From Rhyacophila brunnea (lineage: Eukaryota > Arthropoda > Insecta > Trichoptera > Rhyacophilidae), in NCBI GenBank assembly GCA_022495005.1, contig JAGYXB010000612.1:744001-808000 (forward strand): a stretch of DNA of 64,000 nucleotides, in the 5' to 3' direction. The notes under the pieces were generated by a model that was not told where the DNA came from, did not search any database, and was given only the letters and a program-made list of their open reading frames with translations. Positions 1 to 12,700 of the stretch are shown in pieces. Position 1 is the stretch's first letter. Each line of letters begins with the position of its first letter. The position numbers and the translations under genes were made by a program.

Positions 1-179
1 GCAAAATGTAAGAGTATTGGTACTTATTTAATTGGTTATATATCCATGTTGAGAGGAATTTGATTATATTGCCAAAATTGGCATTTACTATACTGAAAAG
101 CATGGCCTCCACATCTTGAAGCGGGCCCTCAGGCCAGGACCTTTGGTGGGCCCCCTATCTATCACTAAAGTTAACGGCA

Positions 180-345
180 GTTTGACGGTATGTAGGTATC
201 GTGGTTAGGTGAGGTGGGCTGTCGAGATTCGATATAAATATAGCACACTACACTTTGTCAGTCATAGTTATCTGTTTTCATTGAACTAAGAAAACGAATT
301 GAATTTGGAATTCGTTAGTTTTTTTAAATTCAATTATAAACTGCC
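180..345 (+). repeat. dispersed repeat (TTGTCAGTCATAGTTATCTG), copy
   Basis: TAGCACACTACACTTTGTCA and TTTTCATTGAACTAAGAA recur at 22735-22865, 35445-35750 and 46613-46750. Confidence 0.68.
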
Positions 346-644
346 GAGACCAAATCGGACAAAAATAATTCACACTTATATTGGATCTTCACAGCCTACC
401 TCCACACTTCGCTAGCATTTTCCAAAAGGTGTTGAAGATACAATTCAGTGTATTTTTGTATATTTTAATACATAGGTAGGTACATCTTCTTGTTATGGTC
501 GCGATAATACGTACTGTCAGCAGTAAATACATGCACGTATAAACAGGGTAAGTATTACGATAAATAATTACTGTTGTAATTTATTTTATATTACTTAGTG
601 ATGTTTTATTATACACAATCCAAATATAGTAAAAAATTCTTTAC

Positions 645-783
645 CATTTCTGAATCGGTATTTTCAGTTATCGCGGTGTTAAAACCATCAGCCATTATTT
701 CACAAACAGTAGCAGGTTCGCCGCTTGCCCTGCTTTGTAGATTATTTAGCATGGCTGGAAACCATAAGTAAAAACTATTGGAT
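645..783 (-). CDS. gene A exon 7 (TM7 to lumenal loop)
   Basis: 139 nt, acceptor ATTTCAG, donor GTAAAG. Encodes SFYLWFPAMLNNLQSRAS and an extracellular/lumenal loop with one Cys. Parallel to gene B exon 7 (142 nt). The remaining exons are beyond the window edge; nothing resembling exon 8 is seen in 1-644. Confidence 0.84.
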
Positions 784-3700
784 CTGAAATATACACAATA
801 ATAATATTAACTACAAAAGTTAAAGAAATAGTTTTATCGAATGAATGTTTTTTACTATAAACATAGATTATTTTTTTTATTTCTAAGAGTTTATCTGATG
901 CAAACGATCTTTGCTGCAGGTCAAGGCCTGAACAAAAACGATGCATAAGTGTGAATGATAAAGTATTCGGCACCCTTATAATCTCTGCGATACGCTAGAA
1001 TAAGATAAAAGATTTACAGATGTGTGAGATGATTTGCTATGGTGTCGCCGCCAAATCTTTGTTTGTTGCTTATTAAGCGTCGACACCTGCGAGCGTGTGT
1101 TGCTAAAATTGATATTTTTTGTGTGAAACATAAAGTCAGCGGTAAATATTTTTATATAGTATATATAGTTAATTAAATATAAAAGATGGTTATGTGTGTT
1201 GTATTAAAGTGGGTAGCCGTACTGATAAGCAAGAAGGTGGTATTACGTTTCATAGGTAGGTTGATACATGTTCGTGATAATTTATTTGTATATTATTATA
1301 TATTTTAATATCAGTGACCTAGTGTTTCTGTAAAATAACTTAAATTGTGGATATCTTTACCCAATGGTTGCATTTTGACCGCTTAAAAATACTATATAAC
1401 GTAAAAAAAAGAAAATTATATTTTAATTCTGAGCGTCTAGTGCGAGCAGTAGCGAAATGGTCTATGGTTTCAAACATTTGTATACGAATGCTTTCGCCCT
1501 CCCACAAACCAAACGCATGGCACGCAACTTCATTTAGCAATGCAAAAGGTGGCGTCTAGATATATCTATAGTCTAAGGTGCAGGTTTAAAATGTAGGTAT
1601 ACGTCAACGAACAGCATTTGAAACCAAATACATCCTAACGTATCTCTTGTGTCTTTTATGGCATGGGCCAAATCTACGATATCTAAGTATCTCGTTGGAC
1701 CAGAGCCTAACCTTCAAATCCAATTTGAATAAGATACAAGAGAAATCATTATATTAAAAAAATATTATTCAAAAACTAGCAGAGGTTATGTGATATACCT
1801 ACATAATCCTCGCAAAGCTTTGCTTGCCCTATTTTACTGGGTAACCGAATACTTTACCCAATGACGTCCCGTAGGGGTAGGCAGATTGAGCGTCGCTTTG
1901 GGGGCTGCAGTTACTCGAAGGGCGGCAAATCGAGGAGAATCATTTGGGATACATAGAAATAGCTACCTAAACGTAGTCATAACGAAAACACCTTTCCATT
2001 AAAAAAATCAGATCACTGATTTTGTCGGCTTCGCGATATCTAGTTTACTTCAGTTCCCCTTCGACATCCTTGGTGACTAGAAACGACACGTGCAGATTTG
2101 CGAATAATTACAGTTTGATATTATATATACAACACATTTCTTAGATATTGGACTCATGAAAGGATGATAAAAATACTGTATGAAAAATGGGGTAGCATTT
2201 TGGCGCTGCCTAGAGGCGGCATTTTATCTAGGGACGTCATTGACTGTACCCCAGTTTGGACCTGTAGTGCATATTATTATGTCATCAATATACATACATA
2301 ACTCTATACGAGTACATAATAGTAAGAAATATTCTCTTTTATCCCAATATCTCAGCTGCGGATACTATCAAATCGTGTCCAGAAACTTGTACGTGTGCAG
2401 TTCGCCGTATCACACTTCACCGTGAAATGTTGTATCGGAAACATATGGCCGTATATTAAAACCGTCCAACCCCTTTGGGTCCTATTTATAGTACTGACAT
2501 AAAATTCATGTCTAGACAAAACACGGTTTACACTTTACAGGAAGCCAACAGCAAACAACATTTGAAAATAGCCGATATACTGGATTATTTGTTAGGTTAG
2601 GTTAGGTTTTCATTCTTGAATAATTATTTATGAATTTTGCCAAAGTCGGCTATGAAAATTGAATTAGCGTTCATATTGAATCTAATAAAATTGGAAACCG
2701 TATAGTATACGGTCATCTCTTTCCGATAGAAAGCTCACGGTGAAATGTTTTACGTACAATTTACATTTAACCGATATGAAAACATATGTAAATTAAAAGA
2801 ATAAAACTACTTACAAGGCAAATATGTTGAAAAGGTTCAAGGCTGCTAAAGCTAAGCATGGCAGCAAAGGCATTTGAAAAAGAGGTATTATTTGCTTTAA
2901 GATAGAACTGCAGACACTTTCATCATCAACAATTATTGATGGAAGACACTTCAACTCTTTCACCTGTGAAACAATTCAATCATTATAATATCTTCTTATT
3001 CCTTCTTCGACCATGTCCCCCCCCCTCAGTTGGAGCTTATGGACAATACACGGCGCCTCCAAAAATCCGTATCGCTCAACAGTCTTCTCTCGTCTTCCCA
3101 GGTCATGCCAGCATCTCGTAGCTCATCCGTATACACTCTGTGGATAGTATTCAGCTGACTATCAGAACGTCGGAAGGTAATCATTTTATATTTAACATAC
3201 ATAATTTTGAAAACACTTCTTAGAAAATATATAACCAATAGAAAAATATTGAAAAAAAAATACAACACTCAGCTGGAATCGAACCAGTATGTCTCGAGTT
3301 TCGCGCCCATGCACATAAACCACTATGCTATAGGTACCATACTTAATTGCGAAAAAATTTAACTAATAGCTACTTTTCAAAAAAAAAAAAAATTCTATTG
3401 GTTACTTATAATATATTTTCAAAAAAATACAAGTACTTATGAATTTACTAATATAGCTCTTCAATAAAGTTTAAAATATTAATATTTTATAGCACGTGAC
3501 ATTGCTGGTCGCCAAGGGAGTTAAAGGGTAACGGAAGTAAACCAGACACGTAAACCAGTATTGCAATCTCTACTCATACGAAATCATTTCAGGATAGCCT
3601 GTTTTATTTTACAACGTTTTTATTAGGTCGTATTCTTATTTGTCCGGTGGTTGTTTATCCAGTACAAATCTTGCAATCGATTTTTAACTAACTTCCCGAC

Positions 3701-6700
3701 TAGCTAGACATTTGAAACTTTTAGAATATATCAGAACACGATGCCAATGCATTCTTTTAGCCATCTTTAAGTAGAATTGAATTCATTTTCAGTTAATTCT
3801 GTTTTGTATGAAATGTTATTTCGGAAGAAATCCGTAATCCAATCCACTATTATTGTTTGCTAAGTGGATGGTCCTAGCAACTAAATTATTAATATATACG
3901 TGTGTTACTATGGAAATCAAAATGAAATTTCAGTATTCTATATAGTCCAGTCAAATTAGACCGAAAAATACGTTATGGTTGCAAAAGGTCGGGTAGAAGA
4001 TTTTTTTTTTTAAATTTGTTTATATGGTTATGAGTCACAAGAAAATGAGTTTTGCCAATTCGGATGACTTCGTCACAACTTTTGGCGGGCAAAAAGCCGC
4101 AAAATTTTGGGTGTTTTTTTGGTTTTTCGCTTATATCTTAAAAACGGTTGGTCGTAGAAAAATATTGTTTTACATAGAATTAAAGCTTATTAAATTTCCT
4201 AAAAATATTTATATAACACGTTTTTTCTTATCTTTAACTGTTTATGAGATATTTGCTGTTGAAAACACGCGTTTTATCAAAATTTTGGGTGTTTTTTTGG
4301 TTTTTCGGTTATATCTCAAAAACGGTTGGTCGTAGCAAAAATATTGTTATATACAACATTAAAGTTTATTAGAGTTTATTAGATTTCCTAAAATGTTTAT
4401 ATAATACATTTTTTTCTATCTCTGACCGTTTATGAGATACTTGCTGTTGAAAACAGTATATCGTCGCTCTAGGATTATATTGTCCAAAGCAACAATATGT
4501 GAAATGTTCAGGACACGAAAAACAAAGTTCACTACCTTATATTTCAATATTATTATTTTATTTTTACATTTAATAAATAGGTTGGGTAGGTAATGGTGGG
4601 TTTATTACATTCATGGAATTTGGGCCACAGGTAATGGAGTGACTAGTTAGATAAAGTCCATTAATTTCGCTGGGTTTTTTCAGTTAATATGCTATTGATA
4701 TTAAATATTTTGTTATTGTTATTTGAAATTATCCTATAATTACCTTTTATTGGTTTAAGAATATCTTTCTGATTCAAAATATGGTCAGTAATATTAAAAT
4801 TATTAAGAATTGAAATTATTAGGGTACCTACTTATATAACAATAAAATATTAGTTAGGTACCTATTAAAAAATATATTTGGGATTTATTAATTAGTTAAT
4901 TTGTTTGGGTTTACAAACTAGTCTTTATTGTCAATGGGCGCAATGTTCCAGATGGTGCGTGGGGATGGGGGAAGAGTTAGTGGGAGTGGTAGAAAGGGCC
5001 ACATTCTAATTTCTACTTTCACCAGCATTGAGACTCACAGCACCAACATTAACAATCAGTTTATTGTGGTTGACGGAGGACATCTCCTACATAAAATCGT
5101 TTGGCCCCGAAATTCATGCTTTGATGACATTGCGAAGATGTATTCGGATTATTTGACAAAACATTATAAGTTACAAATTGAAGTTGTATTTGACGGATAT
5201 CCATCCAATGCTGCATCTAGTGGGACAAAGTTTGTAGAAAGATTACGCCGTATAAATTTAAAACCATGCCCTGAAATTATGTTTCAAGGAAACACTGTCA
5301 ATCAGGTGGACCAGGAACTTTTTTTGAGCATCGGAAGTAATAAAAATCACTTGATAACACTACTTAAAACACATTTCTCACGGGTTGGCATAAAAGTGAA
5401 CCAGGCAGAAGAGGATGCCGATGTTTTAATTTTAACTACTGCCATTTCAAAAGCAAATGAATTTAAAAGCATAGTAATAATAGGTGAAGATATTGACCTT
5501 CTTGTACTGATGTCGGCAAGAGGACAATTCTTGGACAACTTATTCTTTCGAAAACCTGGAAAGGGAAGTAAACCAGATGTGTTGTTCTCGACAAAATCGT
5601 TTAAATATGACGCACGTACCATTCTTTTCACACACGCGTTCAGTGGGTGTGATACAATATCCTCTCTATTTGGCCATGGAAAGATTAAATTGTGTGGTAT
5701 TTTGGAGGAGAATATTCAGTTGAAGGAAGTGGTCACAGTATTCAACAATCCAGATGCCAGCACTGATGAAATAGCTGTAGCAGGAGAACTGGTACTTATG
5801 AGGTTGTACAGTGATGCCTGTAGACCTGAGGAAACACTTGACACTGCGTTATCGGCTATTCATGAAATCGGACAAACAGATTAAATTTAATCTATCAAGA
5901 CTACCACCAACTCGAGACGCAGCGCGACACCATTCGCTGAGATCCCACTACCAAATGCAAACTTGGCTTGGCAATGTTAAAAAACCAGAATATTGGGGGT
6001 GGCAGCGAACCAGCAATGGCCTAATACCCGTGGAGATCATTAAAGATCCAGCGCCTAAAAAAATACTGAAAGTACTTTCTTGTGCATGCAAGAAGGGGTG
6101 CGGTAAAGCATGTACCTGTCAAAAATCAGCGATGAACTGTTCGTCAATTTGAAAGAACTGCAGTGGAGTAAATTGTGAAAATGTAGCAGATATTTCTGGA
6201 TTGGAGGAAGAGGACGCTGAAGAAGATGACTTTTATATTCAAGCAGAACTTCCGAGTAATGAACAGGTAATGGATGATATGAAATTAATATATATATATA
6301 TATATAATATCTCTCCATTCTTTTCAAATTAATGGAATATATATAGTTTTGTAGGATAATGATCCCGACATGGGAGCTGCATTGCAAGACTTTGACGACG
6401 TAAAACCTTTGCCTACTCCACCTCACCAAAGCGGCAGAAATGGTTAAAAAATAAGGATATTTGGTGAATATTATTATTCTGTACATATTAACATTTGTTT
6501 TTCAATCATTACTAAAACTATGAATATACTTTATTTGTAAGATCTCAAGTTTAGATTAGTATTTCTTCTCATTAAAGTTTGATTTTTACTAAAACGCGTG
6601 TTTTCAACAGCAAATATCTCATAAACGGTTAAAGATAGAAAAAAACGTGTTATATAAATATTTTTAGGAAATTTAATAAGCTTCAATTCTATGTAAAACA

Positions 6701-9700
6701 ATATTTTTCTACGACCAACCGTTTTTGAGATATAAGCGAAAAACCAAAAAAACACCCAAAATTTTGCGGTTTTTTGCCCGCCAAAAGTTGTGCCGAAGTC
6801 ATCCGAATTGGCAAAATTCGTTTTCTTGTCACTCATTATACCACATATTATACCATACACACCATATATACAAATTAAAAAAAAAAATCTTCTATCCGAC
6901 CTTTTGCAACCATAAAGTACAGATTGAGTGGACTAATATTTGTTTATCTTTAAGTAGAATTGAATTCATTTTCAGTTAATTCTGTTTTGTATGAAAAGTT
7001 ATTTCGGAAGAAATCCGTAATCCAATGCACTGTTATTGGTTGGTCTGGGGTCCTAGCAACAAAATTATTAATATACACGTGCGTTACTACGGTAATCAAT
7101 ATGAAATGTCAAAATGACATTTCAGTATTATTTCTATCAAGTACAAATTTTTTTTATCGTTTAAGCTAGTCAAGTCAAGTTTATATGATTCAACAGAAAA
7201 TTTAGAAACGTTGTATATAAAAAATTCTTTTTATCTTGTAATTATTTATTTTTATGCCCAACATCCTAAATACAATTTAAAGTTAAAACTACACGGATTC
7301 GGAAACGATCAGGTGTTACAATAATAATTAGGGTATTGACTGCATTAGAAAATCTAAAATTGTATTGAAATTGGTTAAAATATTGTGGTATTGCGGTTTT
7401 CAATCGTCTTCTGAAACTATTACCTGGTGATAAAATGAAAGGCATGATTAGTCATAAACTCCTACCGGAAATTCCTCCATGTTCTTCCGTGTATTTGTGG
7501 CGTAAATCTGTTTGAGAATAACCAGTGCTTCGTCTACTTTGTCTGTGGCATACAAGTATTTGGGGCTCTCCGGATATTGAAGCAAGGATAATAAGAATAT
7601 CAAATTAGGCAGTGCACAAATCCCAATGTATAGACGCCATGGTGAATATTTTATTCCCAAGAACGGAATCTGGAATTCCCACTCCGCGCTGAGTATGATC
7701 CATGCTATTGCTGTAAACAGTGTAAACCAAAGAATATTTATTTATTTAAAATAAAAATAAAACATTGTAGACATAAAAAAATAGTTCAGGACGTTCACAA
7801 CATGATATTTAAATTGAAAGAGAACTGGTTCAAAGCGAACGAATCAAATAAAAATGCATAACAATAATTTTACCCTCAGGGGGGAGAAAAAAACATAAAT
7901 ATGCAACACATCACGGAAAACGTAGAGTCTCTCATGAAACGTGGTAAGTTTTAATTGCACTCCCAATTTAACGAATTTCGGAAATTACCACCCGCCACTG
8001 CCATGGAGATTTTTTTCATAATATTTTAATTATCGCATATCTAAGCTTCCTACTTATAGCTTTTTATTATAATAACATGAATTTAATCAAATCGTGTAAT
8101 TCCGAGTCAACCAATTATGTAGATACCTAAGTAGTTTGCAAACATCTTTACAATATTTATACTATATGTATTGTGTAAACTTATATATCGCTTGAGCAAA
8201 TATTAATTTATTTTATAACTCCCAGATAAAGCGAACCATAATATTTATATCTTTCACATTATTAAAATTATCAATATAGAGTCTGGACTATTATTTGAGG
8301 GAGCCTTATGAACTTTTTCTATTCCAACATAAATGAGAAAGAATATCATCATCATTATTATCAACCGGGGTCGACCCACTGCTGTATAAAGGCCTCCTCT
8401 AGGTCCCTTCATTCTTCTCAGTCCCTAGTTGTTCGCTGCCTCAAGCATCCACCGAACTTTATGAATCCGTCTATCCAGCAGGTTTTAAAGGTTAGGAGAA
8501 AGAATACATCATGAGATAATAAGATATTATAAATTACAAAAGGCAAAATGTTGCATTTTTTTCCAAAATTACGAGTCGTTTGCAAACTCCAATAGAAAGT
8601 TTATCGAATATATTTGTTTTTCTTTCACCATCTCCGTCCCTTATATGTTGTATATTATGGACATCACATGGCGTCTCCATAAATCCATTGTAATAGGCAT
8701 ACACATTTTTTATTAAAATAAAAGGCGCAATACACGTATTAATAAAATAATAATTTCATATGTTACTGCAACCATAGACATCTCGTGTAGGTACCAAAAT
8801 ATGGTATTTTAAAATAATTTTAAATTCAAACGCCCTCTTACCGCCCATGATGACCGAGTGATTACGCATCAGACCGATAATGTCGCGGATCACGGGTTCG
8901 AATCCCGGGTCTGGCAAATTCATATAATATTATTTATCAATGTGTTTTTGGACCCAGAGTATGGACCTAATGAAATCAAAGTGGTTAATATTCATTTCTC
9001 ACTTTCCCACTTTGTGAAGACCATAAATCATATTATTCTTAGGATTTGACATGATTTTTAAAAAATTCTAACGACAATACATATTTTGCCTATATGATCA
9101 TGAAATATTGATTTCTTGAATAAGAAAAAATTGTTCCTAATAATGACATACATCTTTCCTACAAAGTCTACAGATTATTCAGACTAAACTCCCAAAAATA
9201 CGCCAAAACAATGTTTAACCTTTGCAAGTAGAGTTGGGTTTCGGGAATTTCCCGACGGGAATTCTCGAGAAATTTTAGAGATTGTCCATCCCGAATCTCG
9301 AGAATTGAAATTTTTAACATTTCGGGAAATCCCGGATCTCGAGAATCTTTTCTCGGGATTCGAGATTTCTTTATTCTCAAATATTAATTGAAAAAAAAAC
9401 GATTTTCTATATAAAAAACAATTAAGCCAACGTCGACTCAAAATGAGCGCACTTTTTGCAACATCAGGGAATTTTGTGTTGCAACAGCATACGCGATTGA
9501 CGGTCTGTGGTTTTTGAAATTCTATTTTAATAAGTAGTGTTTTGAATTATTTTTGTTTTCCTACTTCGGTTTTGTTTGTCTTCTTACATAAATAAAAAAA
9601 AATCATATTTTTTTGGAATTTGTCTGTTTTAACACTGATTTTAGGATTTTAACAGGTTTTTTTTTTTAATTTCCCGATATCTCGAGAATTCTCGAGAACT

Positions 9701-12700
9701 GTTTTCTGGAAATCCCGAATCTCGAGAATTCAAAATTTCATAATTTCGGGAAATCCCAAATCTCTAGATTGAGATTTTCTCGGGAAATACCCAACTCTAT
9801 TTGAATGGCATGTGCGCTAAGTAGGTACTCGTCTAAGCTCTACCGATTTGAAGCAGTAATCGTCTTGATGAATCGAAGTACCAGCCTCCGATAGAGGACG
9901 GTACGATTGGAAGAAAAAGAAGAAGAAAGTAAAGTCAATCAACTTACCAGGTAAAAGTATCAAGCCCAAGGCGATGAAGAATGACACTCTTGCAATCGCT
10001 TGCGATCGTCTTTCCTTTATATTCAATTCACCGGTGTATGCATATATGCACGCGCACCAAGATGACACACTGTAAAATACATCGTTAAAATATATAATCC
10101 ATCATAAAGTATATAAGGTACTATGCTCGATTCTGAGCGGAGCATTTGGGTCATGGCCCCCAAAAAGAGGGGACTGATAGAGCAATCGCAAATTTACTCT
10201 AATAGTAAAAAAAGTCGCCTGTGACGCTACTTTACGTCAGGACTATTAAATATTTTAAATATGTGGTATTATTTTGAGGTACTTTTTTCGAATTTTCACT
10301 TTGCCACCTCGATTTTTGGCTAAAAAGTTGAAAAATGATAATGAATTTTCCAATTACAAATCTTTTCTGGTGTTATACCCCGTTTACTCGTGCATGGATT
10401 TACTGTTGACAGTAAGTATTATCGCAGCCATAAATGTATGGGTAAACATGTATTATCCTGCAGTTGCAAGCTTGCATGCATGAATCAATAAAGTTTGGAA
10501 GCTTCTGAATTTTCATGCATCAGTAGGGCTTTTTCGATCTGCGCCTACACAGTTGAACGATAGTGGCGAGTCTGTCGACAAAAAACCGAACTATACTCAT
10601 TTTGAAGTTAACCGATTTTCACTGCCTGTCAAATATTACCATAAAATGACAACATCGCGTCTCGCTTACACTTGAAGAATGAGATTGGAGAGATAGTCAG
10701 CACTTTTACGTGTAAGCAGTTATTGGTCACGATAGTTTAAAATACGCACTATTGCTGCCAGTAAATCCATGCACGTGTACAAGCGCTATTATGCCGTGTC
10801 CACATTGGAAAAAAGTTGCTGGCGACCTCATTAAATTTCACGATATTTATCATACTTACTTAATTTATATGACCATCAATTATTTTAATCGAAATTTAAT
10901 GAGGTTGCCACCAACTTGTTGCCAATGTGGACACCGCTTTATAATAATAAAATATTCATTTACGGCAACATGCAACATAATAATATTATGACCGTATCCG
11001 GAAAATTGTACGTATGCAGTTCACCGTAACACGATTGACCATGAGCCATTATATCGAAAACAGCGGTGAACTGAGTAATAAGAGACCGTCCACATTGGCA
11101 ACAAGTTGCTGGCAACCTCATTAAATTTCGATTAAAATATTTTTTGGTCAAACAAATTTTGATAAATATCGTGAAATTTAATGAGATTACCAGCAACTTG
11201 TTGCCAGTGTGGACACGGCATAATACGGCAAACTGGATACGTGCAATTTACATAGTAACCTATTATGATAAACTAGATAATGAGATTCTTACAAAAATCC
11301 GGTTAACACGCGTAGTAATATGAACATCCAACCGTACGGTGATATGCTGGATAGCAATGAACAAATTGTGGCCAGAAATGCTCCTGGTACCATAGTTCCT
11401 CGCCTACCTTTCGTGTCAGACAGATAGCCCCATAATAGAGAACTGGAAATGATCCCTTAAATTCGACGAATAACAAAATAAATTACAACAGATAGTCAAA
11501 ATGTAGGTACTTACCTAATACAATTTGTTAGAGCAGGGGTTCACAAACTTTTTCGTCACAATTTTGAAATCAAAAATATTTGGCGGGCCGCCCTTTTTTT
11601 GTAAATATTTTCTGTTTTTAAAAAGTAGAAACATAGTTGTGGGGCTATATTTTTCAACAGAAACGGTAAAATTTGACAGCTAACAACACAACAACAATGA
11701 CATATTAAATGGACGACTCACTTCATACCCGGCGCGCACGAGAAATTGTGCATGAAAGTCATTCACAGATATATAGGTAGATGTCACGTGACCATTGACG
11801 TATCCGTTTCCATTATGCGATACAAGCTTCGAGAATTTATAGTAATATAACCTTTATTGTAATGGCGTATTAGTGTCATGACTCATTGCGTTAGAAACAG
11901 ATTCTCGGTTACTTACAACTTCTCGGAGATTAGACGCAAGTGAGCCCAGCGAATCACAGGCGATTGACTGTCCAATGGTTCCTGCCATTCAATTGCATTG
12001 AATAAACATTCATCAATATCTTAAAATGGCATTTTATAAATAATAAATAATACTAACACATGCAAAGTGATATCCAATCTTTCTTGGAGTGTTTAGTAGA
12101 TTTTTTTACAATTTTTAACTAGGCACATTGGCATTTTGTAACACAATAATAACGGTGGAGTCGAAACCTGACAGTCAGAAATTTTGTATGGGCAGACCCA
12201 GCGGTGTCGCCAGACCGCTTGCAAACAGAATGTTCATTTGAGCGTAGGATACCGATATTAAAATATGAATTTCGCCATCCGGCAGACCCGACACAAAGTG
12301 AGTGTCATTTTATTTTCTAGATGCTTCGTCCATATTAATGTCATTGCACAACAACTATGCCAGCGGTGCGCCCGTAACTGCGCCTGTGCCGAACCCCCCT
12401 CACTTCAGTTTCTGACCATTCATTCTTGCCGGAGGATATTTAATTATAAATGTAATTTTTAATATTCGATATGAAGAGTAATAAATAATACAGATTTAAC
12501 ACGAATCTCGCGGGTGACATACTCCTGGACTTCCCGTCTTCAATGGAGAGCCGGAATAAAGTTTTGTAGGCCTAACCGTGCAGCTTGGTCACATAGTCAA
12601 TTAACAGAATATGAAAGGCTTATGACGTATAACTTGGCTATCTGGATAAAAAGGAATAGTTTGTAATTTTATGTAAGATTTTGCTTTTTGAATTTAAAAG

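Larger units (their letters stand above)
3976..6912 (+). mobile_element. TIR element carrying XPG/FEN-like nuclease gene
   Basis: About 2.94 kb in intron 5 of gene A. The ends TGGTTGCAAAAGGTCGG (3976) and its complement (to 6912) are followed inward by ~300 bp of inverted similarity (3976-4276 against 6588-6912). Bases TA flank both ends (3974-3975 and 6913-6914), compatible with a TA target duplication but not proof of one. Inside lies the broken nuclease gene on the plus strand. No DDE transposase is visible. Class unknown. Confidence 0.72.

Noticed and set aside
4024..6860. Two protein-like open frames (plus 4024-4335, minus 6531-6860) sharing most of their sequence
   Set aside because: They are the two arms of the inverted repeat read from opposite strands, low-complexity and without a stop-free match beyond the arm; not a gene.
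3763..7129. Reading the direct repeats around the nuclease element as LTRs
   Set aside because: No primer-binding site, polypurine tract or gag-pol between them, and inverted repeats lie just inside.
8838..8920. Possible tRNA genes at 8838, 13480, 33480, 36430
   Set aside because: Box A and box B-like motifs are present but the acceptor and anticodon arms do not fold, and each is followed by a shared SINE tail.
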